A stretch of DNA of 64,000 bases from Brachypodium distachyon (taxonomy: Eukaryota > Streptophyta > Magnoliopsida > Poales > Poaceae), in NCBI RefSeq assembly GCF_000005505.3, contig NC_016133.3, positions 3,906,001 to 3,970,000 of the forward strand, read 5' to 3'. Position 1 is the first letter of the stretch, and each line of letters begins with the position of its first letter. This document shows positions 12,259 to 24,366 of this stretch, piece by piece. A program made the translations under genes and the position numbers. The notes below the pieces were generated by a model, which ran no database searches, had not been told where the DNA came from, and saw nothing but the letters and a program-made list of their open reading frames with translations.

Positions 12259-13578
12259 TTTGTGCTAGGAGGCTTCCCTTCCTTTTAAGGTTGAATCATG
12301 CTGCCCAATCCTTAATCTTTATCCCTGTCCGTCGATGTAAATATGAGGGCGCTGTAAGATGCTTGTAATCAACTGATGTAGGTTTGTAGCAGACATTTCT
12401 CATGGTGTTATCACCTTGATGTTTCAGATCTTAACTGGATCAGTGTATGTTTTTCCGGCTAAGTTCTTCCCACTCGATCCTAGTATGCCATACCAGCTAG
12501 TGAAATATTGAGATGAGTGTTTTTTTCATTGTGAAAGTGCCAACTTCGTCCCTTGACTATGTTTTGGTGCCTCCTTCGTCACTCAACTTGAAAAACAGGA
12601 TAAAATTCGTTCTCATGCTAGTTTAGGACAAACCTATGCTAAATAGATTGTAATTACCATGCTAATACAAGTGAGACATTCATTCCTTCTATATTTTTAT
12701 TTGACATGCTAAATAGACTGAAATCATGCCATGCTAAATAGATTGGAATTACCAGGTCTAATATTCTGAAGTTGCCGTGCTAAATAGGTTGGAATTACCA
12801 GGCCTTCTATTCTAAAGTTGACATGCTAAATAGACTAGAATTATCACCATCGTTACAAACTATGTCATTCATGTAGAAATACACTACACATAGAAAAAGG
12901 TTACGCAACTTACAATTTTCCTCCGTGAAAAATAGGCATCTCATTACAAATAGCAGTACTAATCACAAAAAATTGTCATAGAATTTTCAGAAATTATCAG
13001 TTCCTGTGATAAAAAAAACACGAAAACAATTAGTCTTGACTAAAGTAACCATGCTAATACATAAAAAGTTGTCAATGAAATCTAATAAAAAATTGACATG
13101 ATATGGACATACTAAGTAGACGTGAAGTATATAATAAGTAAACATTTCATCAAGTTACCAGTACATTGTGATTGAAATTATCATGTTTATACAAAGACAA
13201 GTCACTAACCATGGGCCAAATTTTTTACCATAAGTAAGCATTATGATTGAAACTGCCATGATATATTATTCGAATTTTCCATGTAGTAGTTTGTAAGCTG
13301 CCATGCCTAAATATACAAAACTGCTAGCGCATTGTGATTGGAATTGTCATGCAACGTGGAGACAAGTTGCTGGGCAGTAGACAGTAAATTACCACCACCA
13401 AATGCATCAAGTGACCGGACTAGTCTAATTGAAATTACCATGTTATAAAGAAGTTGATTGCAATAGACATAAAGTAATCATGACTAAAAGCATCAAATTG
13501 CCAATGTGTAAAAAAATGCGTTCGCATCTAATCTAAAGCACCAAGTTACCTGTGCATAAAAAAGGAAATTTCCATGAT
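12259..13578. other. Intergenic interval, trihelix 3' end to solo LTR
   Basis: The first ~200 bp are the probable trihelix 3' UTR. The rest is AT-rich and repetitive, with many short blocks such as CATGCTAAATAGA and GAATTACCATG. The same style of sequence resumes after the LTR at 15190, so the LTR was inserted into this older repeat. Confidence 0.6.
12630..12850. repeat. Imperfect short-period repeat array
   Basis: TGCTAAATAG(A/G) recurs at about 12637, 12717, 12732, 12777 and 12824, usually followed by TTGGAATTACCA-like sequence. The spacing is irregular (15-80 bp). Family not recognised. Confidence 0.6.
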
Positions 13579-13583
13579 GTTTA

Positions 13584-15184
13584 TGAAAGGAATATGCCCG
13601 AGAGGCAATGATAAAATGGTTATTATCTTATTCCATGTTTATAATAGATGTTTATTTCTCATGCTAAGATAAATTGTATTAACCGGAAACGTTAATGCAT
13701 GTGTGTCTAATAAACAAACAAGAGTTCCTAGTGATGCCTCTCATTTAACTAGCTTGTTGATTAACAGATGATCAAGGTTTCCTGATCATGAACATTGGAT
13801 GTTGTTAATAACAGGGTCACGTCATTAGGAGAATGATGTGATGAACACACACCCAAAGTAGGTATAGCAATACGATCAAGTCATTAAGTTTACATTGCTA
13901 TATCAAACACATACGAAGTAGCCCTAATCCTTAGACCATGAGATCATGTCAATCACTAACACCGGAGGAGTGCTTTGGTGACATCAAACGTCACACCGTA
14001 ACAAGGTGACTATAAAGGTGGCGTTGGGTACTCTGAAAGTATTAGTTGAGGCTCATGGATCAAGAGTGGGATTTGTCCATCCAGATGACGAAGAGATATA
14101 CTTTGGGCCCTCTCGGTGATATCACATCGATACCGCTTGCAAGCACGTGACTAGGTCACAAGGATGTCATATCACGGAATGAGTAAAGAGTACTTGTCGG
14201 TAACGAGATCGAACTAGGTATAGTTGATACCGATGATCGGATCTCGGACAAGTAAAATATCGCGAGACAAAAGGAATTGGTTACGACGTTTATGGTTCAC
14301 ACGAGATTACGGATCTCCAGATCCCATTGATGATTATTGATCGGAGATATGTCTCGATCATGTCCACATCATTCACGAACCGTAGGGTGACACACTTAAG
14401 GTTCATCGATGCTTTTGAGTGGATACGGAACACCGGAGAAAAGATTGGACAGCGTGGTGATTGTTTTCGAGGAGCACCGAAATTGTTTCGGGATATCAGA
14501 ATAGTTAAAGGGGATAAGTGTTAATGTTTGTTGATTAAATGAATTGAAAAATATTAAATAAAAGAATTAAAATGTTTTATTCATTTATGGGAGAAAACCC
14601 CCTTCAATTTGAGTGGAGTTTTACACACATTATGGGGACCTTTGAGTTTGAATGGAGTGTCCACTCACATGAAGAGGGGAGAGGTGGGGGCACCCATTGG
14701 GCTGCTGCCCTTCCACTCCTATATATAGAGGGGTGGTGCTCCCCTTTCCATTAGAGACTCATTTGCACCTCTTGGTCCCTTTCTCCCGCTGCTCCACCTG
14801 ACGAGACATGGCTTAGGCGAAGCCCTGCTCAAATAGTTTCTCCACCACCACCACCATGCCGTTGTGCTGCTGGAGTTTCCGGTGGATCCACTACTTCCGC
14901 TGCCCCGCTGGAACGAGGGATCAGAGGTCGTCGTTGAGCCGTATGTGTGACCGAGTGCGGAAGCGCTGCCCGTTTGCACCGCTCATCTTCGCGATCTTGA
15001 GATTGGCAAGTGATCATCTACATCATCCACGAGAACCGTTCTCGTTAACAAAGCTTTTGGTCTTCGAGGGTGAGTCCTTCTAGACTACGGTTTACCCGTT
15101 ACTTTCATCTTCTAGATATGATCTTGGCCCGTTTGTGGTTTCAACCGTAGGAATTTTTTTGTTTTCTGTGCAACGAACCCTTCA
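13584..15184 (+). mobile_element. Solo LTR, BARE/Angela-like Copia retrotransposon
   Basis: A 1601-bp segment opens TG and closes CA and is flanked by a perfect 5-bp duplication GTTTA (13579-13583 and 15185-15189). The opening (GGAATATGCCCGAGAGGCAA) and the landmarks ATCATTAGGAGAATGATGTG-like, GGAGTGCTTTGG, CTATAAAGGTG and TGGCGAAGCCCTG-like correspond to the Triticeae BARE/Angela/WIS LTR as I remember it. No gag-pol or second LTR is nearby, so the full element was lost by LTR-LTR recombination. A TATATATAGAG promoter motif lies near 14721. Confidence 0.9.
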
Positions 15185-15189
15185 GTTTA

Positions 15190-16740
15190 AACCTAAGTTG
15201 ATGTGCAATAAACAAAAAATAACCATGCATACATGCATCAAGTTGCCAGTGCATGTGTTGTGATGCAGATGATGGCAATGGACCTGCATGGCAGAGATCC
15301 GTTCGAGGGCGGTAATCGAAAAAATAAACCCCAACAGTGTTAAAATCACAAAATCCCTCCCCATGACACAATTCCTAAAATCAAACATAGAACTGTTTAG
15401 ACTCCACCATAATGAGGGACAAAAAATATACGTAGCACCAACAAGTTGAAGCCAGGAAAAAAATAGCTGATGGACCCCTAGATAAACCAAAATTCTCATC
15501 CAGAAATTAGATAACGCACAACCAAATAGTTCCTCCATTTGAAGCTCCTCTGCCCGAACGAATGTACATACATCAACACAAGATTTTAATTTTGAAAACT
15601 AAAGGCCCTTCCCTAGCACAAACACATACTTTCAGTGGAGAAACAATTAGCTCCACCGCAAACATGATGAAAGGGGTCACCCCCTAAACAGTAACAAAAT
15701 ACCAACCACAACCCGATAGAAATCATTTACTATCCAGCAATAGCCAGCCCGTTTCAACCGGAATCTGACACAAGGCCTCACAAAAACAGAACCCAAAAAG
15801 TACCACCTGATTTTAACGCGAATCACACACCAAAACAAAGCTGAAATGACCGAAATCTAGCAGCCCTCTTTGAACAATCCCTAACCTGGATGGAACACAC
15901 AAATCCAGACGAAAATTGTGCATATAACAAACGGAAATTTACCTCCAAAATCAAGGCCAGGCAAAATCAAAACACAGAGCTACAACTCAAATTCCATGAA
16001 GCAATCTTTGTTCCCCCAATAGCGATCGCATGCATTCCGAATCAACCCAAATTTGGCGAAAATAACGAACACGCGAGGAGCACTGATGAATGGGGAAAGG
16101 GCGGGGAGAACTACAGTAACAACAACGCACGATTTTGCCGATCACCAGACTAAATCGCCGCAGATCAGAAACGAACACCATGAAGCAAAAGGAGATACGA
16201 GAGAGATGGATGAGGGTAAAACAACGACAGTCACCACGCACCTTGGATTTGAGAGCGAGGAGCAGACCCAGCCACGCACAAACTCTCTGGACGCCGGATT
16301 GAATCGCCGGAATCGGTTACCAAATCGAATCACCGGTCCCCGGAGAGACGAGAGATGAAAGTGATTGAACAGAACGGGCGAAGCAAACGAGGAGGGACAA
16401 TGTCGTGTGAGGAAAATAGAGGAGGAAAGGATGGAGCGCGGTCCCCAATTTTAAATAGTGCAGGACACATGGCACATTGTCATTGAATGCGTGTAGATAA
16501 CTGCAAGTGGCCACATCCAGCTGCAGCCTCCGCATGCATGACTAACACCAAGCTGGCGCGAGGCAGCGCTGGACCGATTACGTCAGTGCGTGCGAATCAG
16601 TCACATAAAGAACATCAGTGCATTATGTTTTAGGAAAGATCTAATCGTCTCCTCCCCTCCAGTTCAACAGACAAAAAATGGCAGAGGGGGAAAACAACCA
16701 AAACCCGCAGCAACAACCAACAAACAATGATAGCTCGTTT
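15190..16740. other. Intergenic interval between solo LTR and receptor kinase
   Basis: No coding gene supported. Minus-strand sequence 16360-16240 resembles a GC-rich 5' leader followed by a donor (CCAAGGTGCGTGG), so a non-coding transcript or captured leader is possible. The first 80 bp continue the repeat into which the LTR was inserted. Confidence 0.45.
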
Positions 16741-17032
16741 GTTATCCATCATTCGGGCTTAGAATTTTGAAATTCAAAATGAATTTCAGAAACCAATTTG
16801 TTTGGTTGGCACGGAATTGGTCATAAGAATTCAATCTCAAATTCCACGGAATCACGCTGTAGCTAATCCCAATTCGTCTTTACAAGCCATCATTTTTTTA
16901 AAATTGTCTCTCACTATACAAATCCATGCATGCGGTAGACAAACCTGATTTTTGAACACGGAATTGAAATTCAACCAAATGAAATTCTATCAAAATTTGG
17001 ATTTCATTTCATTTCTGAGGATGGATGCTAAC
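16741..17032. mobile_element. Possible MITE upstream of receptor kinase
   Basis: The ends GTTATCCATC and GATGGATGCTAAC are near-inverted repeats. The interior is rich in GAATTTCA/TGAAATTC palindromes and could fold. No target duplication is clear. The right end supplies an in-frame ATG upstream of the receptor kinase, which I do not accept as its start. Confidence 0.35.
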
Positions 17033-17327
17033 CGGACTGTCAGTTCAGTTGGAACTTGGAAGGAGGAAGAGGAATCGGCTGTTGGAGCCTATTCTTAGCC
17101 GGCTTAGCCCCATGCACGCACACACATGCAAATGCGAAGACGACGCCATAGCCCTGCCGATCTCGATCTCCCCTGCGTGCGCGCGTGATTCGTACCTACG
17201 TGCGGTCGTCATCAACCGCACCCCCCCGGGCGGGCGCTCCTCCCGCAAACACGCCCCTCCGGCCGGCCGTCGATCCATCCATCCAACTGAAGGACGCACG
17301 GATCGATCGCTGCGGTGCCGGCCCCCA

Positions 17328-19416
17328 ATGGCGCGGCCGCGGCCGCCCGGCGCCATCGTCTTCTTCTCCCTCGTCTTCTCCGTCGCCGGCCTCTCTCCAG
17401 CGGCCGCGGCCGACGACGGCAAGACGGAGGGCGAGGTGCTGGTATCCTTCCGGGACACGCTGCGGTCGTCGGACGGCTCCCCGCCAGGCCCGCTCCGCTC
17501 CTGGGGCACGACAGGGCCCTGCAACGGCAACATCTCCTCCTGGTACGCCGTCTCCTGCCACGGCAACGGCAGCGTCCAGGGCCTCCAGCTCGAGCACCTG
17601 GGCCTAGCGGGCCTGGCCCCCGACCTGGGCTCCCTCGCCGTCCTCCCGGGCCTCCGCGTGCTCAGCCTCTCCGACAACCAGCTCACGGGCCCGTTCCCCA
17701 ACGTCTCCGCCCTCGGCGTCCTCAAGATGCTCTACCTCTCCCGCAACAAGTTCTCCGGCGTCATCCCCGACGGCACCTTCCGCCCCATGCGCGGGCTCCG
17801 CAAGCTGCATCTCGCCGAGAACGACTTCTCCGGCCCCGTCCCCGGATCCATCACTTCGCCGAGGTTGCTCGAGCTCACGCTGGCCCATAACCGGTTCAAT
17901 GGGCCGTTGCCGGATTTCTCCCAGCCCGAGCTGAGGTTCGTCGATGTGTCCCATAATAATCTCTCCGGCCCGATCCCGGGGGGGCTCAGCCGGTTCAACG
18001 CCACCATGTTCCAAGGCAACGAGTTCCTCTGTGGGAAGCCGCTGCCCGTCGCGTGCGACCCCGCGGATTTGCCGGCCGCGGCTGGTGGTGTCGGGGTGTC
18101 CTGGCTGGCCTCCGTCGCCGCTTCGCTCATGGTGCTCGGCGTATTGCTCGCGGTTGTCGGGGTCGCCACGGGCGTGCTCGGCAGGCGGCGCCGGCGAAGA
18201 CGACGCGCGGCGGCACGGAGCGCGGGGTCCGAGGGCGACCAGACGCCGTCCAACCCCAAGCTCCAGACCGCGCCGTGCGTCAACATCAGCCAGGCCGCGT
18301 CCACGTCCGCCGCCGCCGCGCCGGCGGCGGCACCGGCAGCGGCGAAGCGCGGGGCGAGGCGGGACGAGCACGGGCGGCTGGTGTTCATCCAGGAGTCGCG
18401 CGTGCGGTTCGAAATCGAGGACCTGCTCCGCGCGTCCGCCGAGGTGCTGGGCAGCGGCAACTTCGGGTCCTCGTACAAGGCCACGCTCCTGGATGGCCGG
18501 TCGGAGGTGGTGGTGAAGCGGTTCAAGGACATGAACGGCGTCGGCCGGGAGGACTTCTCCGAGCACATGCGCCGCCTCGGCCGCCTCGCGCACCCCAACC
18601 TCGTCCCCCTCGTCGCCTACCTCTATAAAAAAGAAGAGAAGCTCCTCATCACCGATTACATGACCAACGGCAGCCTCGCCCAGCTCCTCCACGGTATGTA
18701 AATGTAATGTAACCAACAATTCATCTCCCCATCATTCATTCATATATATCAGTGATGGATCCTATAACTAAGCTGAGATCGATGGAATTTGTGTTTGATA
18801 TGGATCAGGCAGCAAGGGGTCGATCCTGGACTGGGGGAAGAGGCTGAGGATCATCAAGGGGGCGGCGAGAGGGGTGGCGCACCTGTACGAGGAGCTGCCG
18901 ATGCTGACGGTGCCGCACGGGCACCTCAAGTCCTCCAACGTGCTCCTCGACGGCGACTTCACGGCGGTGCTGTCGGACTACGCGCTGGTGCCGGTGCTCA
19001 CGGCGTCGCACGCGGCGCAGGTCATGGTGGCCTACAAGTCCCCCGAGTGCGTGGCCAAAGGGAAGCCGTCCAAGACCAGCGACGTGTGGAGCCTCGGGAT
19101 CCTGGCATTGGAGGTGCTCACGGGCAGGTTCCCGGCAAACTACCTCCGGCAGGGGAAGCAGCAAGGGAACGCCGACATCGCCGGATGGGTCAGCTCCGTG
19201 GTCAACGAGGAGCGCACCGGCGAGGTGTTCGACAAGGACATGGCCGGGACCCAGGGCCACGAGGAGGAGATGCTCAAGCTGCTCCGGGTCGCGCTCGCCT
19301 GCTGCGAGGCCGATGTCGACAAGAGGCTGGACCTCAAGGCCGCCCTGGCCAGCATCGAGGAGATCAAGGACCCACCGCCGCCGGAGCCCGGCGACTCCTC
19401 GACCGGCGCTGCCTAG
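17328..19416 (+). CDS. LRR receptor-like kinase, pollen receptor kinase (PRK) type, 657 aa
   Basis: Plasma-membrane receptor-like kinase. Two exons, 17328-18693 and 18809-19416, give 657 residues. I chose the ATG that opens a signal peptide (MARPRPPGAIVFFSLVFSVA); the frame stays open 303 bp upstream, but that part lacks a signal. Order: LRR N-terminal cap (35-78), about five LRRs (100-225), transmembrane helix (~258-285) followed by a poly-Arg stop-transfer, an Ala/Pro linker, and the kinase domain from ~365. The loop is GSGNFGSS (375-382) and Lys397 is present. The catalytic HRD is HGH (His494 in place of Asp) and DFG is DYA (512-514), as in many PRKs, so phosphotransfer is probably weak or absent. 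Its role in pollen tubes is a family inference. Confidence 0.92.
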
Positions 19417-20618
19417 ACGAGATCCTAGCTACGTACGAGTACGATCCAATCAAGAGTGTTTGATCCTAACAACTCACGCACGTACTGATCGAATCATCGA
19501 CTGAGACGAGGATTAATTGATCGCGTGCATTGCGCGGATTGCATGGTGCCAAGATGATCCAAGGCTTGCATGGGCGAGATGGCTGGTGAGCTTAGTTCAA
19601 TGCGAATCGAATGATCCATCTGGTGAGCTAGCGAAGAGCCGAAGAACACATACATTTGAGCCGGCCGGCCGGGGTGGTGATAGGGGGTTTTGTGATGGAA
19701 TTCTTGACTAATTTCGAAGGTGTAAATTGGTTTAGCATAAATGGATTGATGTTGAAGCGAAAGGAGATGCGGCGATGTTATGTTAGCATGTAATTAAGAG
19801 TACATTAATTGATTCCTTGGTTTACTTTTTCCTTTCTTTGGAATACATATATGTAGAAGTTGGGTGGAGAATGGAAAGTTTTGAGTAGTTCCTTCCAAAC
19901 CATTCCGTTCTTGGATGAATGTCGGTCTGAAATTTGAGAGGATAAACACGTCTTAGTGCGGTGATGGAGTTGTGGGTGCACCCGGTAGATCAGCGAAAGT
20001 AAAGCTGGTCGCCTGAGTGATGTGAAGCCCATCGCAGAACGGGTGCAGCGTTCAATCCCGAGAGAAGGCAAGTTGATCATCGCTCCTTCGACCGTTGGTT
20101 AATATAGTGGGATCAATGTCCTCATTGTTTACAGGTCCCCTGTCATTATAAGTTTGTCATAGATTTGCTTGAGCCTGAGAAGCGGAGAAGCAATGGCAGA
20201 ATCAAAGTGCGGGCAAAGAGTAATAGAAGAAGATAACAATATCATGTGTTCCCATAGCATGAGAGTTGGGAACGAGACACACGGCCAGGAGCATGTATTT
20301 TCCAGCCAAATGTAACAAAAATCTGATATTTGAAATGATGGTCAGCATACTACAAATCAAAAGATCACACAGCAAGGCAGTTATAAAAGATTGTGCAGCA
20401 TGACAATTTCCGTGCTAATCGGTTGGTCAGAAAACCAAGTTAATCTTTAAAAAAAGGGTAATTTAAATACAAACAGAACATATTATGCTTGTATACTAGA
20501 TTTGGGTAAAAGAAACTAGCTGTTAGACCAAAGTGCCAATAGACAAGTCTAGATACTATCATATAAGATCCATTTATTCCATTGCAATACATAGACACCA
20601 TAGGACGGAATATTCTGG
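19417..20618. other. Intergenic interval with convergent 3' ends
   Basis: The receptor kinase (+) and the methyltransferase (-) converge here. The first ~400 bp are a plausible 3' UTR. Nothing else was recognised. Confidence 0.6.
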
Positions 20619-22103
20619 TTATACTTTCTTGGTTAGCGATACAACAAGAATAACTCGAGGGTTTGCGGCAAGTTCCTCTTGCAAGCTGCCCTGCAGGCTC
20701 CATCGGCGTTCCGCAGTACTCACAAATTTATCCATGATAGTTTCAGCCGGTCCAAAATGCTGAATTATTATCGGCTCAAATCCAGCTCTCAGCATATTGG
20801 CCATCCTGCTCGGGGTGATCAGCGTGTTGTCGCTGGTAGGTTCATGAACCTGCAGCTCTCTGATTGAAAATGAGCCCTCTGATTGGATGATATCTCTTAG
20901 CCCTTCATCGGAAGGTCCGTATATCGGTATGTAGAAAGATTCGAACTTTCCTCTGTTAATCACACCCTGGTAAAGTGGTAATTGTACCAAAATCTCATAA
21001 TTCTAATTACACGACTATATTTATCAGTTCTCAAATGAGGAAAACGCTAAAAAAAAAAGGTAAAGTAAAATGTACCTTGGAGGCCATCTCACTTAAAATC
21101 TGTGCAACAGATTCCCAGGCATGAGTGTATTTGGAGGCAGGTTCTTCGGACCGCCTCCCTGCAAGGGAAACTACCATCCGGCCTCCCGGAACCAATTCTT
21201 TGGCCCTCAGTTCAAGGAATTGTGTGAAATCTTTACCGAACTGTCGTGCATAAGCTCCAAGGACAATGGTTCGTCTTTCTCGCCTAACATGCTCATCGAT
21301 ATCATACGCCGGGATTCGATTCCTCTTTAGTTCATCAGGAGCCTGTGGTCATGTCGAAAAATAATCTGCTGCTCAAGAAGGGATAAGTAATGGAAAGCAG
21401 ACATCGAGCTGTGTAAAATGCATACCTTTGAGAGCCAGTGCAGGCTGTTGGACGAGCAAACAAGATGCAAAGAGTCACTGCAGAAGAGCCTCCCGTAAAA
21501 GGACCCTGGCACAATACCAGCAACAATGGACTTGTGACTCTGCTGGAACGCAACCAAGCTCTTCACCACCACATTGAAGTCATTGTCAGGGAGATCGTTA
21601 AGGAGGACACAGATTTCTGCTAATGGCTGCTGCTGATATCGGAGACAGTGGCTTTGGATGGCATCTACAGCGATTGACACTAACACGAGTGCATTTGGTC
21701 CAGAGGAGCAGCCCAAGTCTGCGACGACCATGCTTCTACTCGGCAACAAGGTGCTGGTGCTGCATAAGTCAGCGATAGCCTCTTCTATCAGGGACCTCAT
21801 CCTGTTTTGTGCAGCGTTCTGCAGGCAAGTTATAATTCATCAGAAAGATCTCATTGATCTTATACAGTTTAGCGAAATTGTTTTCCTTTTAGCATTCAAG
21901 ATTTTTGTTCTTCGCCTTATTTATAATTTTATTATCACAGTAACATAATTTATCGAGGAACAGGACCAAAGAAAAACAACAATACTCCTTGTCCTCGATT
22001 CATGTGGTAATTAACATAAAAGAGATACCTGCAAACTGGAGTTCTGAGCATAGCTTGTTTCTCCTTGTCCTCGATTCATGTGCACCATCTGTTCTGATGA
22101 CAT
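20619..22103 (-). CDS. SABATH-family S-adenosylmethionine carboxyl methyltransferase, 360 aa
   Basis: Probable SAM-dependent methyltransferase that esterifies a small carboxylic acid (salicylate, jasmonate, indole-acetate and similar in this family). Four minus-strand exons, 22103-22029, 21818-21426, 21342-21076 and 20966-20619, give 360 residues, a typical family length, with no internal stops. The short first exon encodes VHMNRGQGETSYAQNSSLQ, the substrate/SAM-binding start of the family. DLGCSSGPN (58-66) is the SAM motif, LNDLPDNDFN follows, and GSFYGRLFCSDSLHLVCSSN contains the usual active-site stretch. The 25-residue first exon is separated from the rest by 210 bp and is easy to miss. 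The substrate cannot be assigned from the sequence. Confidence 0.92.
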
Positions 22104-22393
22104 GGTCGTCTTCCAACTTAAGATCTTCCAACTTCAAGATCTAAAGAATGATGTCCAGCTGCTAAGTGAGGAATGCTAAGGCCTCTCCCAATGCAGGTCT
22201 CTTTAGGTGTTGTCTGTTAGTGCACAATAAATGGTAAGACACAACCTCCCCAACGTATAGTCTCTTATGTGTTGTATCTAATGGACTTTTAATTAATTAG
22301 ATGTGGGATTGATACTTGCAACTCAACGATGTGGACTATTTGTGGCATGAACCAACCAGATTCATGTGTTTAACCCACTCAAAGATTTATACA

Positions 22394-22559
22394 TGTGCTT
22401 ATCACAAGAGATCGTCACCATATTTGCTTTCTAGAAATATTTAAACTGTCATATCATTCTTTGTAAGATATATAGATGTGTTGATCACAAGAGATCGTAG
22501 CCGCATATTTGCTTTCTAAAAATAAGAAAACTGTCATATCATTCTTTGTACGATGCAAT
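22394..22559. repeat. Two-copy ~83-bp tandem repeat
   Basis: Each copy contains ATCACAAGAGATCGT, CATATTTGCTTTCTA and CTGTCATATCATTCTTTGTA in order. The ATCACAAG blocks begin at 22401 and 22484. Confidence 0.8.
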
Positions 22560-22889
22560 GCAGCAATCTGAGAAATAAAACATGATTTGATTCCAAGACA
22601 ACATGCGTCGGGCAGAACACAGATATAGACACACAAAATGCAAACTGAAGGTCTGAAGCCCACTGAGAGTTTTCTAAAAATTACTGCAGTGTCTACACCT
22701 GCTAGGCTGCTAGTACCACTTCCGGACCCGATACATGTTTAACGAATAACCACAAGAAGGCACAGAACAAAAATTCGTGAATAACCAGCAATGTTCTGAA
22801 CTTCTGATGCAAAAAGCAGGTAAACAGCTAGTAGTAGTAGTAAACATACATTGACATGGAACAAGAACAGAACTTGAGATTTACAGTAC

Positions 22890-23230
22890 AGGGTAGAGTT
22901 CGGAGCCACCAGCGGTGAAGTGCGGCCCTGTTGCCCTTGGGGCCTTTTCCCTGCTGCGGGCAAGGGGGCATTAGGCGGCGACAGTGGAGCTTGGTTATGG
23001 GCCAGAGGTCGTTGTGGTGGAGAGAACGAGGGGCGGCTGGGACGAGAGGAGCCTGCGGCGGAAAGCAGAGCAGAAGGGGGAGGCCGGCGACAGGGGGAAG
23101 GGGCAAGAGGCGCCGGCGACAGGGCGGGGCAGGAGGCGCCGGCGTGAGGGGAAGGGCGGAAGGCGGCTACGGGAGACCTTTTATTTTCCTTCAGAGTTCA
23201 GAGACGGCAGTACGGGAAGTCAAGCAAACC
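22890..23230. other. GC-rich island without an assigned gene
   Basis: A sharp GC-rich block in AT-rich surroundings, with repeated AGGCGCCGGCG. It resembles a promoter or first exon of a grass gene. It lies ~790 bp upstream of the methyltransferase start and could be an alternative minus-strand leader or a relic. No protein match was recognised. Confidence 0.35.
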
Positions 23231-23432
23231 GCACGGGATCGATGGATTAATTTTTTTTCAGACACGAGCGCAACTTTGTACGTCCTGAATACAACAATAG
23301 TGTATCATTCATTCGTAAAAATATACACTTTCATTAGATAATTTTTGTATCAAATTTGTTCAAAAATATATGTATCAATGCGTCTAGATAGTTCCTCAAA
23401 GAAAAATATGCGTCAAGTTTCCACATGAAACG

Positions 23433-23467
23433 TACTTCCTCCATAAAAATAAAAAAACAGAGGGAGT
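23433..23467. mobile_element. Short Stowaway remnant
   Basis: CTTCCTCCATAAAAAT and AACAGAGGGAG ends lie only ~35 bp apart and are flanked by TA, as in an internally deleted Stowaway element. Confidence 0.5.
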
Positions 23468-24269
23468 ATAATCGTACTCCCAAGTCCCCGACACTGCCCA
23501 ATGAAAAGGCAAAATCTTTGGACGGGAACGGGACTACTTTAAGCAGATTTTGGATGAGATTCGGCCACCCGCACAGTCACATAGTGGGTGCTCCACTCCA
23601 GTGAACCATGGAAAGATCAAGCTACCAAATCAGGACATTTATGTTGCACGGATCGAATAAAGTGCAAAGGAAAAACCGTTAGGCGTCGCCACCTGATCTG
23701 TTGAATGCAATGCACTAGCTAGCAATTATGCGTATTCTTGTTCTAAAATGCCATTGGTCAACTGATGTCAAAAGACAGACATCTTTCTTTAAAGAGTACT
23801 ACTGTACATTCGAATTTTTTTTAGTTATATGGAAGCATCGTCCTCCCACACGAAACCACGTTCATGCATACAAGCTCATGCTCCACTGAAGCGTCCATAT
23901 CAGATCTATATAGCGGAGACCGTTTGAATATGGATTTTTGGCTCTCGGGATCCAGTGCCCTTTATAGTTCAAACATCATGAAAATCATGTTTTGAAGTTT
24001 CAAAAAAATCTGAATTTTTTTAGTATTATTATAGATGTATATTACATATCTGTACATTTTTGTGTAAAAATTCATTGATTTGTGGTCTGGGTAAAAATAC
24101 AAAATCCGAAGATGTATAATAGCGCTATTGACGTATCAATTCCCTCCCCATATTTGGTATTAACAGTCAAATGATTACGAAACCGTAAGCATTTGACTGT
24201 TTGAGGTGCAGAAGCAACTAAATGATGCTTAATCCAAGGAAATCCATGTCTGTAAAACTGTAAATTGTA

Positions 24270-24366
24270 CTCTTCCGATAAATAAAAAGCGTTGACCATT
24301 TTGTACTAAACTAGTACAAATTTTGTACTAAGTAAAGGACATTTCTTATGAATCCGAGGAAATACT
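24270..24366. mobile_element. Degraded Stowaway-like element
   Basis: It keeps the inner signature CATTTTGTACTAAACTAGTAC and an inverted-repeat layout like the intact copies. The CTCCCTCCG ends have decayed to CTTCCGATAAATAA and ATGAATCCGAGGAAA. Confidence 0.55.

Noticed and set aside
17025..17327. In-frame N-terminal extension of the receptor kinase from an upstream ATG
   Set aside because: The extension has no domain-like sequence, would bury the signal peptide, and begins at the edge of a MITE-like segment. The ATG at 17328 opens a normal secretion signal.
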